From: Lutjanus erythropterus
Lineage: Eukaryota; Chordata; Actinopteri; Lutjaniformes; Lutjanidae
Reading direction: 5' to 3'
Length of the DNA: 64,000 nt
Assembly (NCBI GenBank): GCA_020091685.1
Contig: CM034607.1
Location: forward strand, 22,133,253-22,197,252
Positions within the stretch are counted from its first letter, which is position 1. Each line of letters begins with the position of its first letter. The notes below the pieces were generated by a model. It did no database searches and was not told where the DNA came from. It saw only the letters and a list, made by a program, of their open reading frames with translations. A program made the position numbers and the translations under genes. Below are positions 32,935 through 43,847 of this stretch, one piece after another.

Positions 32935-34750
32935 GAGCTGCGACGATTAGTCAGTTAATCAATCAGTCAATCAAGAGAAAATTACTTGCCAACTGTTTAA
33001 TTATTCAATCAACTGCAAGCAAAATCTTCAACATTTGGTTCTTAAATGACAGGATTTGCTGCTTTTTGTCATTTATGACAGTAAATGAAGAGTCTTTGGG
33101 TTTTGGACGGTTGGTTGGACAAAAGAAAAAAATCTGAAAATGTCACTTTGGGCTGTGGGAAATTGTGTTTTCACATTTTTTTTCAGACATTTTATAGACA
33201 AAATGATTAATCGTAAAAATAAGCCGCAGGGCAATATATTAATATTATATCAATATCTTGATATGAGACTAGACATCATCTTAGATTTTGGATACTGTTA
33301 TACTGTAATCAGGCTAATAGCTATCTTACTGGTTTTAAAGGCTGCGTTATTATTTATTATTATGAATCAGTGCTCGTTTGCTGCAGACAAGTGATGTAAT
33401 TTCTGGACTTACCAGACTGTTCTAGCTGTTCTATTATTTGCTTTTACCCACTTAGTCATTACATCCACATTACTGATGATTATTTATCCAAAATCTCATC
33501 ATGTTAATATTTTGAGAAAGCAACACGTCATATTCATAGTTGATTGAGACAAAAAATATTGGCACATTTGATTTTGTTCATATCACCCAGCCCTGTCAGC
33601 AGATTAATCAATAATCAAAATAAAAGTTAGTTGTAGACCTAATGACATCTACCTACAGAATACCAGTTTACAGAGCAGCAACAATAAACCAAGATTAACT
33701 GAGATTAACTGAGATAAATTATGGACACAATGCTCTGAGAAAGGACACGTGTCAGAAGAAGAAGAAGAGAGAGAGAGAGAGAGCAGCCACTCAGGTTATA
33801 ACAGGAGTTATTACTTGTGTCCTCCTTAGTAATGACAGATTTTATGAAAGGAAAATAAAATGAATCACCTGGCCCTAAAACTTCTAATGTATCATGTAGA
33901 AAAAGTACAGCAGAAGTTTTCCACAAGTTTGACAAACTTCTAATCTAATCCTGTAAACTTTTTTCCTAGCGTAGGTGAGGTTATTGATTTTACTTTCTAA
34001 GGTCTTGACCCACTGTTTGGTAAAAATGTCCTTGTTCGAGCTTTATACCAAACACACTTTTACTCCTACTTTAAGACAGCACTGCTTTCTGTCCTATTTC
34101 TTTGCCTTATTTATTTATTTTTTTTCAAATTGCAGATAACTTTACAGCTGCAACAATCAGTCGATTAATCAGTCAATCAAAAGAAAATTAGTTGCCTAAT
34201 TTTGGGTTTTAGACTATTTAGACAAAGGCAGCAATTTGAAGACGTCTGTTTGGGCTCTGGAAAATTGCGATGAGCAGTTTTGACTTTTTTTTTTTAGACA
34301 TTTTATAGACTAAATGATTTATTGTGAAAACAGTCAGCAGGTTAATTGATAATGAAGAAGCCCACACGTTAGAAGAAGAGAGACAGCAGCAACTGATACA
34401 CTGAAGTTATGAAGCATTCTCCTCAGTAATGACAGATTTTAGCAGGTACTGCAAAAGGAATAAAATACCTCACCCTAAAACTTCTGATGTATCATATAAA
34501 AAAGGTACAGCAGAAATGTGCTGCAAGTTTGGCAAACTTCTATCGATACTGTAAACCTTTTTTTCTACCGATTCTTATCTAGCGTAGGTGAGGTTATTGA
34601 TTTTACTGTGCAAGGTCTTGACCCACTATTTCCAAAAATGTCTGTGTTCCAGTCTGTCTATCAAACACACTTTGGCTCCTCTTTTAAAACAGCACTGTTT
34701 CCTTTCTTAATTTCTTTACCTTTATTTTTGCAAATTGCAGATAACCTTAC
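32935..34750 (+). repeat. Two-unit tandem duplication carrying an ATTAATCG-type repeat
   Basis: Unit 1 (32935-34146) and unit 2 (34145-34750) share the same order. First comes an ATTAATCG-type repeat (GAGCTGCGACGATTAGTCAG.. / CAGCTGCAACAATCAGTCG..). Then follow GTAATGACAGATTTTA, CCCTAAAACTTCT.ATGTATC, TAGCGTAGGTGAGGTTATTG, AAGGTCTTGACCCACT and CAAATTGCAGATAACYTTAC. The TAGCGTAGG marks are 613 bp apart (33967, 34580). Unit 1 is longer because of an extra MITE (33228-33594) and about 125 bp of other sequence, including a (GA)n tract at 33763-33783. Confidence 0.85.
33228..33594. mobile_element. MITE nested in duplication unit 1
   Basis: AGGGCAATATATTAATATTA..TCTTGATATGAGACTAGACA..CAGACTGTTCTAGCTGTTC..CTGATGATTATTTATCC..CATATCACCCAGCCCT: the complement of a MITE class I recognise in percomorphs (AGGGCTGGGTGATATGGAC..). 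The ends are inverted (AGGGC..GCCCT). Unit 2 lacks it and shows the uninterrupted target at about 34311-34340. Confidence 0.8.
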
Positions 34751-34757
34751 ATTTCTA

Positions 34758-35095
34758 TAAGTACTGCACTTTTCATTTGCTTTTTTAACACTAGACTATG
34801 GGAAAAAAAAGTTGACTTATACATTTCTGGAGACTGTATATCATTATTATTATTATTATTATTAATCATAGTTCCAAAAGTAACGCACATCACGTCAGTC
34901 AGACTTTCCGAGATTCATTTCAGCCGCATCATTGCAATCTTATATACTGCAATTCAATGTCATGATTTATTGCAATTTCTGTTTGTTTTTTTGTAGCACT
35001 AGATCATGCGAAAAAGTTGAGTAATACACTTCTAGACACTGTATATTATGAGTCACAGTTCCAAAAATAATGCACATCACATGACAAATACTGCT
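34758..35095 (+). repeat. Second small tandem duplication
   Basis: TACTGCA..CACTAGACTATGGGAAAAA..TTGACTTATACATTTCTGGA..GACTGTATAT..AGTTCCAAAAGTAACGCACA (from 34761) recurs with changes from about 34946 (TACTGCA..CACTAGATCATGCGAAAAA..GAGTAATACACTTCTAGACA..CTGTATAT..AGTTCCAAAAATAATGCACA). The offset is about 205-210 bp. An (ATT)n run (34841-34863) lies in the first unit. Confidence 0.8.
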
Positions 35096-36125
35096 ACATT
35101 CAGCTGTACCTGCTCATCAAGCTAGTGCTACAAGAATAATTAAGAATACATTTAAATAAGAATCAGCTCATGAATGAAAAAAAACTATCAAAGAGTTTGA
35201 AAAACAGTGCATAAGAAACATTTCCTTGTCTGTAACACCATGCCGGCTGCTCTTTTACACTCCCTCTCAAACTTTTTCCCTGGTAACGCAGCACTGCTTT
35301 GAAACGACCAAAGAAAAATGCATGGCAGCCCACAAAATCACTACAGTTGTTCCTCGTGTCTTACAGAACATCAAACCATCAATAAAACACAGGAGATACA
35401 TTCCAGCTAGTTGAACAGGACATTTCTGACTTCCCTCACTCCATGTGTTCTCTCTGTTTCTGTCTTTCTCTCTCAAAACTTTCTCTCTTCCCAGTTCCAC
35501 CGCAGAGACTTCACATATTGCAGCCATATGAGTAAGTCATGGCTGTCTCCACACACACACACACACACACTCACACTCACACACACACAGGAAAAAGTGC
35601 TGTGCTCTCTCTCACTCTGTCTCTCACACACACATACGGGAAAAAGTTTTACAAGCAGAGGTTCTCTTTAGGAAGTCGTCAACTGTTTTGACGTTTAATA
35701 GCGGCTACGAACAAGGCCGTAAGATACAATAATATCCAGTGTCTGGAAAGAGGAACACTTTTTAAAAAAAGTTATAGATTGATACATTGATAGATCAGAT
35801 GGTTAGACACATTTTAAAGGAACTTGTTAAATGTATGTAAAAAGTTTCACGAAGGCGTATTACATGCATGATAGCTGAGGATCTAAGCATAGATTTTTCT
35901 GACATATAACTATTCAAAGTTAAGAGCGACTGCACACGAGGCTGGAGTGTGTTGCATCTCAGTGTGAGGGAACAAGGGAAACCTTAACAGGCGAGATGAA
36001 CAGGACAGCAAACTTTTTCTGAAAAATATTCCTAAAAATAGTAAAAGCAGATGTCAGTTAAAAGCAGCTGATTTGCTGCATTTACTACATAAAGTCCCAT
36101 AGTGAGTATTTAACTACTGAATCAG
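35096..36125. other. Unassigned stretch with CA and CT tracts
   Basis: (CA)n at 35551-35590 and CT/CA text to 35635. No gene recognised. Confidence 0.45.
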
Positions 36126-36129
36126 TATA

Positions 36130-36440
36130 ATCTAAGGCTGAAAATAAAGATTACTATCATTGTCAATTAATCAGTCAATCATTTTCTTGATTTATCAATT
36201 AGGTGTTTGGTCTGTAACATGTTAGAAAAAAGTGAGAAGCCTAAGGTAATGTCTTCAAATGTCTTTTTTTGTTTATAGACAGAGAGAAGTTTAAAAAAAA
36301 CAACAACCTGAAAATATTTACATTTAAGAATCTGGAATCAGAGAATTTTGACTTTTTTTTTCTTTAAAAATTACTCAAATCAATCAGAGTTGTTGGCAAA
36401 TTAATTCAACAGTTGACAAGTAAAGGATTAATAACTGTAG
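36130..36440 (+). mobile_element. ATTAATCG-type repeat, near full length
   Basis: AAGGCTGAAAATAAAGATTA..CATTGTCAATTAATCAGTC..TGTTTGGTCTGTAACATG..AATGTCTTCAAATGTCTTTT..TTACATTTAAGAATCTGG..AATCAGAGAATTTTGACTTT..GTTGGCAAATTAATTCAAC..AGTTGACAAGTAAAGGATTA..AACTGTAGCTTT: the complete order of the family from end to end. Confidence 0.8.
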
Positions 36441-37850
36441 CTTTAATATAATCTTTGTCAGTTTCAAGAAAAATTTAAAAAGCAATAGAAAAACTTGTTA
36501 AAAGGTTACACTGCAGCTGTACGTAAAATAAATTCACTGGATACTGAATTTTATCTGGGATAGAAATATCAGCGCTTATAATAGAAAACTTCAGTAACTT
36601 GGATGACATTACTGTGACTTCATAAAGTCTTTTTCTTTCAAAAAGTAATAAAAACAACCATTTGTCATGCTGCTAAATCTTACAGAAGATGTGTGGCTTC
36701 CACTGCTGTCCGTCCTTTGATGTAAAAAGTTATGTGCTTAAAAAAAGTCCAAACAAATACTCAACGTTCACAGCTTCAAAATCAGAGTTGCTGCTTGTAA
36801 AACTGTAAAGCAAACTAAACTTTAAAAGTTCCACAAATCATTTTCTCCATTTCTATTTTTCCTTAAGCGATCCCCACAGCTGAAGAGATGCGTGTCTGAC
36901 TTTTCTTTACTGTTGTGGCCGCGCGTGCAAAACTTTTAAACGTCTGTCACAGAAAATATTTAAGAGTGTTTAAGATTTCAGATTTACATTGTGCTGTTTC
37001 TTCGTAAACTGCTTATAAAAAGTTAGTGTAATATTTTCTCAAACTTTCTCCTTGACAGTGAAATGCTCCAAAGTTTAAAAAAAAAAAAAAAAAAGTAGAC
37101 AGACCTGCTTTATATTTAAAGGACAGAAGAAAAAGCCAATAAAACTTTTGCAGCTTCACAAGGTTGTCCACTGAGTAAATGATTTAATTAATCGCTTAAT
37201 AAAATACAAAACTGTCCGCTTTTCAAACAACAAGTTGTGGGGTCAGAGTAAAGTCTCACAGGCCTGCTCTGCTTTTAAAAAATTACTAAGGTTATCTGTT
37301 GAATAAAAGTCGGTCCGCACACATAAGCAGTTCTTTGGGGGCCAGATTTGGAGAACTGTGGAGGACTATGTAAAAAGCTTCCTTGCAGTGTGTGCCTCAT
37401 TGTGCTGCCTTCACATACTCTGCTCTCCCCACGGAGTTGTCATGCCTACCCAGCTCCCTTATCTCAAAGGAACATCACAGTTTCTTACAACAGAGAGGGG
37501 GGGGGACAACTTTTTCAAAGTTGAGTGGAAATGCAACTCAGGCTTCACAGCATCACCCATGAAAACTTTCAACAACAACAACAAATAGATAAATCTGAGC
37601 TAATAAGTACTTGTCGTTCTGTAAAGTTGATAAGACAGGATGTTTGGGGATCTTTTACGACAATTCACATCCACCATGCGCTCTCGGGCTCCCTAACAAT
37701 GAAAGAGGTGCAAAAAACAGCGCCATATCGGCTGTAAACCACTTGATAAACACAATCTCTTTGATCTAGACTTGCACTACTTTCCTACTTTTAACTACGA
37801 GCATCTTTCGGGAGCTAAAACTCTTTCCCTCTTTCTCCACGACGTGCGTC
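36441..37850. other. Unassigned stretch
   Basis: Poly-A at 37077-37094. No gene recognised. The 76-codon frame at 37358 has no supporting features. Confidence 0.4.
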
Positions 37851-38597
37851 ACTCGGAGGAGCAAGAAATGTGAACTTGAGTATCAAGTTTGCAGTCAGAA
37901 TAGTAATGAAAAAGTTATCAATGAAAACAAGGGAAAAAAAAGTAACACATGATAGTTAGACTCTGAAGTGACCGAATCGCTCAAGAGTCGCCGGCTTCTG
38001 GCGGCTCAAGCCAGGATGCCACTTATCGCAAATTAATGTCAAAAAAAAACAAGAAACAAAACTTATAAAAAACAAACCTACTTGAGGCGACTACTCCACA
38101 CGTCCCCTTGCTGCTGGCTTCAAACTCAGTCTTAAATCAAAGCAGTAGCCGTCCCCAGTAGCCCCCCACAATTTGTATTTGTGTAGCGTTTGGGTGTCCT
38201 AACCTAAATGTAAATTGCCATGTGAATTCAAAGCGGTGCTGCTGCTCTTTTTCCTCTCTCTCATTCAGCAGCAGCAGCAGCAGATCCCTCTTTCCTTGCC
38301 GACGCTGCTCAGGCCGTTAGTTACATAAGACGCAAAGCGACTGCTGCCCGTCGTAAAACTACCCGACGGCTAACACACAGCAATATTTTGTCTCCTAAAC
38401 GCACCATTGAGAGCTTCCCGGCTTCCCTTTAAGACGAACATTTTCCCTCACTTATCCGACAGCATGCATTTCGACCAGCTACAACTCCGCCGCCGATGCG
38501 TTTTTTCCTCTTTTCTTTTTTTTTTTTTACAATGTCACTGCACCAACTAGTGTAGTAGAGAGGTGCATTTGTAGTGTTTCTTTTGGTGCTGCTTACC
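37851..38597. other. CpG-enriched flank of the candidate first exon
   Basis: CpGs are clearly denser than elsewhere (GACGTGCGTCACTCGG, AGTCGCCGGCTTCTGGCGG, GACGCAAAGCGACTGC, CCGTCGTAAAACTACCCGAC, CTCCGCCGCCGATGCG). A (CAG)n run lies at 38266-38283. If the exon at 38598 is real, this is the start of its first intron. Together with 38598-39300 it forms the only CpG-island-like zone in the window. Confidence 0.5.
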
Positions 38598-38668
38598 TGT
38601 TGATCAAAATAAGCATTAGCCTCTTTTCTCTCTCAGTGTGTGTCTCTTTCAGCAGCCTGTTAAGATGG

Positions 38669-38699
<31 letters not shown>

Positions 38700-39035
38700 T
38701 TCGTCTCTTTGTGGGGTTTTTGTTTGTTGATGATGTCGGACGGGGTGACTGTGTCTTGGCTGTCTCTTTTTTTCTTTGGTCTGAGAGGGAAAGAGAGATA
38801 GTTAAGGCTTCGCGGCAACACTGACACCGACTGATTTAGTAGTGAGTTAGGTAGGTTGGCTCGGGTGTTGTAATAATATTCCGATGTTATAGTTTGTTAT
38901 TCAGCCCCTGGCCACAGCAAACCAAAGCAGTGCAGCTCGTTATCTGTAATTTTTTTTTTTTTTGTTCAGACTAGTGTTATCGCTTTGCTGTGACAGGACC
39001 TCTCTGCCTGTCTCTCTGTAGGCTGTGGGCATTAC
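38598..39035 (-). other. Candidate first exon / 5' UTR of a minus-strand gene
   Basis: On the minus strand the segment ends in a strong splice donor, TTTTGATCAACAG then GTAAGC (intron begins at 38597). From 38616 to 39030 no ATG occurs on this strand (about six expected by chance), while the other strand has several. The only ATG (complement of 38612-38614) lies 20 bases before the donor and opens MLILIN, in weak Kozak context, so it may be the start codon or the exon may be untranslated. The upstream edge is a guess, based on the CRE-like site at 39031-39040. CpG enrichment supports a promoter. I do not recognise the gene; the rest would lie to the left, possibly beyond this window. A plus-strand or bidirectional promoter is also possible. 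Confidence 0.4.
38671..38699 (+). repeat. (GGCT)n microsatellite
   Basis: Seven GCTG units. On the minus strand it is (CCAG)n inside the candidate 5' UTR. Confidence 0.95.
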
Positions 39036-39040
39036 GTCAG
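39031..39040 (-). promoter_or_regulatory. CRE/ATF-like site
   Basis: TGACGTAA on the minus strand (ATTACGTCAG on plus), the CREB/ATF/E4BP4 core, at the upstream edge of the candidate exon. A TATA-like TATTAATAT stands at 39064-39072. Promoter use is inference. Confidence 0.35.
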
Positions 39041-39096
39041 AGAGGAGGAAGACACAGCAGCTCTATTAATATCAAGAAGCCACCCGAAGACTGACT

Positions 39097-39350
39097 CTTA
39101 AAGTGACACACACTCATTTGAAACAGTTAATAAGCAAAATCAACCACTCAGATAAAATCAGCAACATCGACCCTTAAAGTGACACAAACTGCAATTCACT
39201 TATTTACGCTGTTAATACACTGGACCAAATCGACGATTCGCTCGACTAAAACAACACTCAGTCTTAAAGTGACACACTCTCAGAATGACTTGTTTCAAAA
39301 GTTGTTAAACCAAATCAACTAAAATCAGCAGCATTCGCTCGTAAAGTGAC
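39097..39350 (+). repeat. Degenerate minisatellite, CTTAAAGTGACACA marker
   Basis: The marker (C)TTAAAGTGACACA starts at 39097, 39173, 39263 and 39340, spacing 76, 90 and 77 bp. Each is followed by diverged filler with ATTTATTTACACTGTTA-like and AAATCAACYAAAATCAGCA-like text. A further unit lies at 39924 and a weak one near 40449. Confidence 0.75.
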
Positions 39351-40475
39351 ACACACTTTACTATAATTTATTTACACTGTTAGTAGACATTATGTACTCG
39401 AGATACTTGTTAAAGAAAAACTCTGGTAAAAATAGAAACTTCTTAACTCAAGTAAAAGTGAAAAAAAAAATGTACTCAAAGTGTAAAAGTAAAAAGTCAC
39501 CCTCTGCAGGACATTTCTGTCTGCTATTTTTGTTCAAAGCTAGCTGAACCTGATCTTTTTTCTATGGTCAAATCTTTCTTATCTGTTGCATATTGTTATT
39601 GTCGCTGAAATAAAGAAGAAATGCCTCTATGTATTTGAAATGGAGTCAAACAGGATAAAGTTGACATAATTATATAGTGTAATTTATTTTTCAAACTCAA
39701 AATGTCTTTAAAATAATAGAATATACAGTAATTGGTGAAAAACTTGTGTTCGGATAACAGCAGACTGACTCCTACAACAGGTCTGGACCACTCATAAATT
39801 GTGTTTGTACCTGATAGAAAATTTATAATATGAGAAAAGTGGTGAATGCAACAAGTTCTCGTACACATCACTAAATAATAAATCTGTTCTTACAAGTGGT
39901 TCTTGCATGCAGGCCCACTGACTCTTAAAGTGACACACGCTCAAAATAACTTATTTAAACATTTAATAAGTGGGGAATAAAGTCTAGAAGGGGTTTATTT
40001 TGCAATAATGACCTGCTCACTGTGTGTTATCCAGCATATTGCATTGTTACTCACCAAACAAATCACTAATTTGACACAAAGTGTTAAATTTAAATTGATT
40101 TTTATGAATTTAAAAATGATTGTATTGCTCCTCCAGAGTCTATGATCAAAACTGCATCTATAGCAACAATCCGTTCTTCATAGCAACAGTCTGCTATACA
40201 AAAATAATAGATCTTAGAATGGTGTAATTGACCAATAAGAATCAAATATTTACAAAGTCATGTAAAAAGTAAGGGATAATCCCTATCCTGTTGGGATTTA
40301 CTCACTGTAAATTAAAACTTATTACATGGTTGTTTACCCCATCCCCAAAAACAACAATTTGACAAAAAAAACAAAACAAATCAACTACTCAGACATATAT
40401 TACTAAACCATATTAGCTACTCAAATAAAATCAAGAAGGCAGACTTGAAGTGAGACACTGTAAACTCACATGCAT
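39351..40475. other. Mixed repeat debris
   Basis: 39390-39500 has the 'ACTCAAGTAAAAGTGAAAAA..GTACTCAAAGTGTAAAAGTA' pattern common in fish dispersed repeats. One more minisatellite unit is at 39924. No gene recognised. Confidence 0.45.
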
Positions 40476-40479
40476 TAAA

Positions 40480-42170
40480 CCAAGTCTAGTCTGGGAAGCA
40501 GACAAATCTAACAGCTCAAGTTTCATTTTCTCTGGCAGATACGTCTGGCCTGCACCCCCCCCCACCCCCCACCCCTCCACTCGTTCAGACAGATTTTCGC
40601 CTCTCCTGGATTTTGCCAAGCCAATCACAACTGTTTATCTAATATGGACCAGGTTTGATACGATAACTGTACAGGTTGGCCGTTGAGGCATTTTCCAAAA
40701 CAATCAAGATGGTTGCCACTGATATGCCACACTGTTTTTGTTGAATCCACTTTTGTGTGAATGTTAAATGTACGTGACGGTATATTTTCTCTAAAACAAG
40801 AACAAACACCTGCACCTTTAGCTTTTGTTGATAAGAAAGATGTCTTTCTCGTACTTCTGACAGAAATAGGTCATTTTAATTTGCCAACAACACTATGACA
40901 GACGTACTATTATTTTGACTGGTTGTAGGTCAATCCAACTGACCTTTCGCTAAGCCCCTCCTGTGAACAGCAACTGTCCAATCATAGCTTAGCAACTGTA
41001 ACTAAGGCGCCACATTACATTTCTCTCTGACTTTTTTGTAGTCTTTCAAAAATCGTAACACGCAGGGGTACACACGTGAAGAATGGGTTAAACTTTGTCT
41101 TTACCTGCTCTAGAAACGTCAGCATATCTGGATAACTGATGCTAGCTTACTAGCTGCAGTAATGTCACTCCTAGCCAAACTTATGTTATCACTGCATGTG
41201 CCAAACTCACGGCCTATTTCCTGGTGTTACATTGTGATTTGTTTTGTGGGGAGTTTGAGGAGAAGGGCTTGGGCTTGTGCAGAATCAAAGTCGGCTGGCG
41301 ATGACGCATCTCTCTTAGGTTTAAGCCATGTTAGCTTAGCTTTTATCCCGGCTCTTTTCCTGGGGTGATAGCAGCGTGGCTCAAAGTCTGCTGCACTTCC
41401 TTTTTCCACTTTAATTGGTGTATTTCTGTCATCTCTCATACATTTTACCTATGTCACTGTCTGACCAATGTTCTCTGGGGTATAAGCTAGATTTAGCCTC
41501 TGTTAGTATTACCGTTTTATCATTTACAACTGTTAAGTAACTTTACATGTTTAATACGCTTTCACGGGGTTATCATTTTAAAATGTGTCAGATGGGAACA
41601 TTAAAAAGTCAGTTGGAAACACATTTCTCGGCCGACTGAGAGTTTAAGCATTAGCATTAGCTCACATTAGCCAGCTACACTTATGAAAAGTGCCAGCTGG
41701 AGTCATCATTTTAGCTGTCAAAATCCACGGTCGCGAGCCAGAAATGAGAAGCTGCTTCTGTTTACTTCTCTGTAGAATCAAAGACCATGTGTTTCAGCAA
41801 TCACTCCCAATCTCGACATTAAATCTTCCACTGCTGTATGGTGAAAAGAGGGTCACACTCAGGACTAATATCATCCAACAAACCTTTTACTTGATCACGT
41901 CTGGTGGAAAATCACTCAAAACATTTTTTGGCCATCCTGCCTTTATCAGCCTGTGCCACTGTTATCACTGTAAACAACATCTGTGCAGTGCAAGAGTGGA
42001 AAGCTTGACAGGTGTAACAACTGTAACTAAGCAGGGCGGGGCCTAGTGAAGGGTCTGCGTCCAGAGGCATTTTGGTCTGCACCCACTGATAACACCCAAC
42101 TGGAACACAAAAATTAACTTGCAGACTAATTCACATTTGTGAATTGGTCTGGCAACGCCAGGCTAAACCA
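40480..42170. mobile_element. Large composite DNA element (one element within another)
   Basis: Outer ends: AAGTCTAGTCTGGGAAGC..AGACAAATC at 40483 and ..GGTCTGGCAACGCCAGGCTA at 42149, whose complement TAGCCTGGCGTTGCCAGACC resembles the left end. Inner ends: GACCTTTCGCTAAGCCCCTC (40941) and AGGGCGGGGCCTAGTGAAGG (42032, complement CCTTCACTAGGCCCCGCCCT). The interior shows recurring GCTAGCTTA, GCATTAGCATTAGCTCAC-type text. Frames at 41162, 41227 and 41690 lie inside and show no domain. Confidence 0.55.
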
Positions 42171-43430
42171 AAGCTGCTATTCCTCTAAAATCAAGAACAC
42201 TGGCACACACTTTAATCTCACTTAGTTTTACAGTTCAAAGGAAATTACATCAGTGACTAAAATCAAATTGTGGTCCACTGAAGTTGTCATGGTAAACAAA
42301 TACACATATATATAAAAAAAGTTTGAGAAACTGAATGCATTACTTCTATCATAAAACACCTATAAAGATTTTTTTTAATGTTTTGAAATCTTCTTCTCTT
42401 AAATTGGTGCACTGTTGCCTCATGTTTTACTACAACCACCAATTGTTAAACACGAACACGCACCGCAGTCAAAATACATATCACTCCATCCTTTGCTTGT
42501 AGCATTGATAGCAGATGAAAACTTAAACATCAGGAGCTCTGGTACAGAGTGAGATACAAACAATATTGTGACCCACTCATCAAAACATTGCTCTACAGCA
42601 CCACTAGTGGTCAACAACTCAGCAAGGTAGATTCAGTCATCAATGAACTGGTGGAAGTGGTATGTACATTAGGTAAATGTAGCAAAAATACAATGTTATA
42701 AAAGTTAATTGCAAATAAAATTCCTGCATATAAATATACAGAAACATTTGCAGCAAAATGTAATGAAATATAACTAAGGTTTCTTGATCTGAAGAATTCA
42801 AATTGTTATAAGATTATATAATATGCAGTTCTTATGTGGGCTAATCTTATCATTGCAGCAGATAATGGCAGATAATGGAACAAATAAGACACACAATAAT
42901 GCCATAAAATTAAATAAAATTCTACAATTTACTGTACAGTATATTCACACAAAGCTCAAAGATCATTTTACTGCTAGAATTTCAAGACACTTCAATGAAC
43001 CTATGAAAGAAATCATATGCAAATATTTAATTACAGTGTTTACAAGCATTTAAAATGTAAATCAATTTTTCACAGCTTCAAAATACATATGAACTCAAGT
43101 TAAGCTATCATAGCAGGTCATATCTTCAATCAAAACCTCGGGCAAGAGCGTTTAATCTGAACCAAATTTGATGTGGTCTCTCCTCTACACTGTAAGATCA
43201 GAGGTGCATACATATTAATAACTCTTATCTGGTATCACTACCTATTTAACCAGAGGGCAAAGGAAACCTGGGCCAGCATGATCAAAATCTCAATCAGTAA
43301 ATGGATTTGTAAAATGATAATTTAGGGCTGAGCAGGAGCATCTACTGGGAAGCCAGATACAGTAAAGGTAGCATAACCTCTCCTTCAATATCTGCTTCTT
43401 TAAAATGATTCCTGATTTGACAGAACCTCC
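42171..43430. other. Unassigned AT-rich stretch
   Basis: AGATAATGGCAGATAATGG duplication at 42861. Nothing else recognised. Confidence 0.4.
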
Positions 43431-43444
43431 AGTCAAATATTATG

Positions 43445-43490
43445 TAATTTATCGAATGCTTTTATTCAAGCCAACTTGCAGAGTGCATGT
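43445..43490 (+). mobile_element. 'CATTTAGCAGACGCTTTT'-type piece, degraded
   Basis: TTTATCGAATGCTTTTATTC..AAGCCAACTTGCAGAGTGC aligns with the motif at 31995-32075. Confidence 0.5.
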
Positions 43491-43764
43491 GAGTGCATGC
43501 AGATGTTTAGTGTGGGTGGGTCCAATGGAAACTAAGCAACATAAGATGAATGTTAGTGACATAGAAATGCTCAATGATTCATTTAGTGTTGCATATTCAC
43601 TCAGGCCTTCAGATTTTTTTTATGATGTCCATAATGCAAAAATAATCAAAGAATAGTTTACAGGAATGTTGCAGGGGGACTGCATGACATAAATAATAAA
43701 TATACCCTCATTAGCTTGGTATGAAAACCAGGCTGTTGCCTAAATCTCACCCTTCCCTTCACAG

Positions 43765-43847
43765 TCCTTCTCCCATTGCCCCGTGGGGAGAAAGCCACTG
43801 TGAACTTTCTAGTTTCTTTTTCAAACACTGCCCTTCAAAAGCCAAAG
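43765..43847 (+). other. Exon-like segment, unidentified
   Basis: A good acceptor (CTCACCCTTCCCTTCACAG, ends 43764) and donor (CCAAAG then GTAAGA, intron from 43848) enclose 83 bases. In one frame 27 codons are open: LLPLPRGEKATVNFLVSFSN followed by TALQKPK. I recognise no family. Short exon-like segments with both signals do arise by chance. Confidence 0.2.

Noticed and set aside
41690..42046. 118-codon plus frame
   Set aside because: Inside the composite repeat and ends in its inverted terminal sequence; no transposase motif visible.
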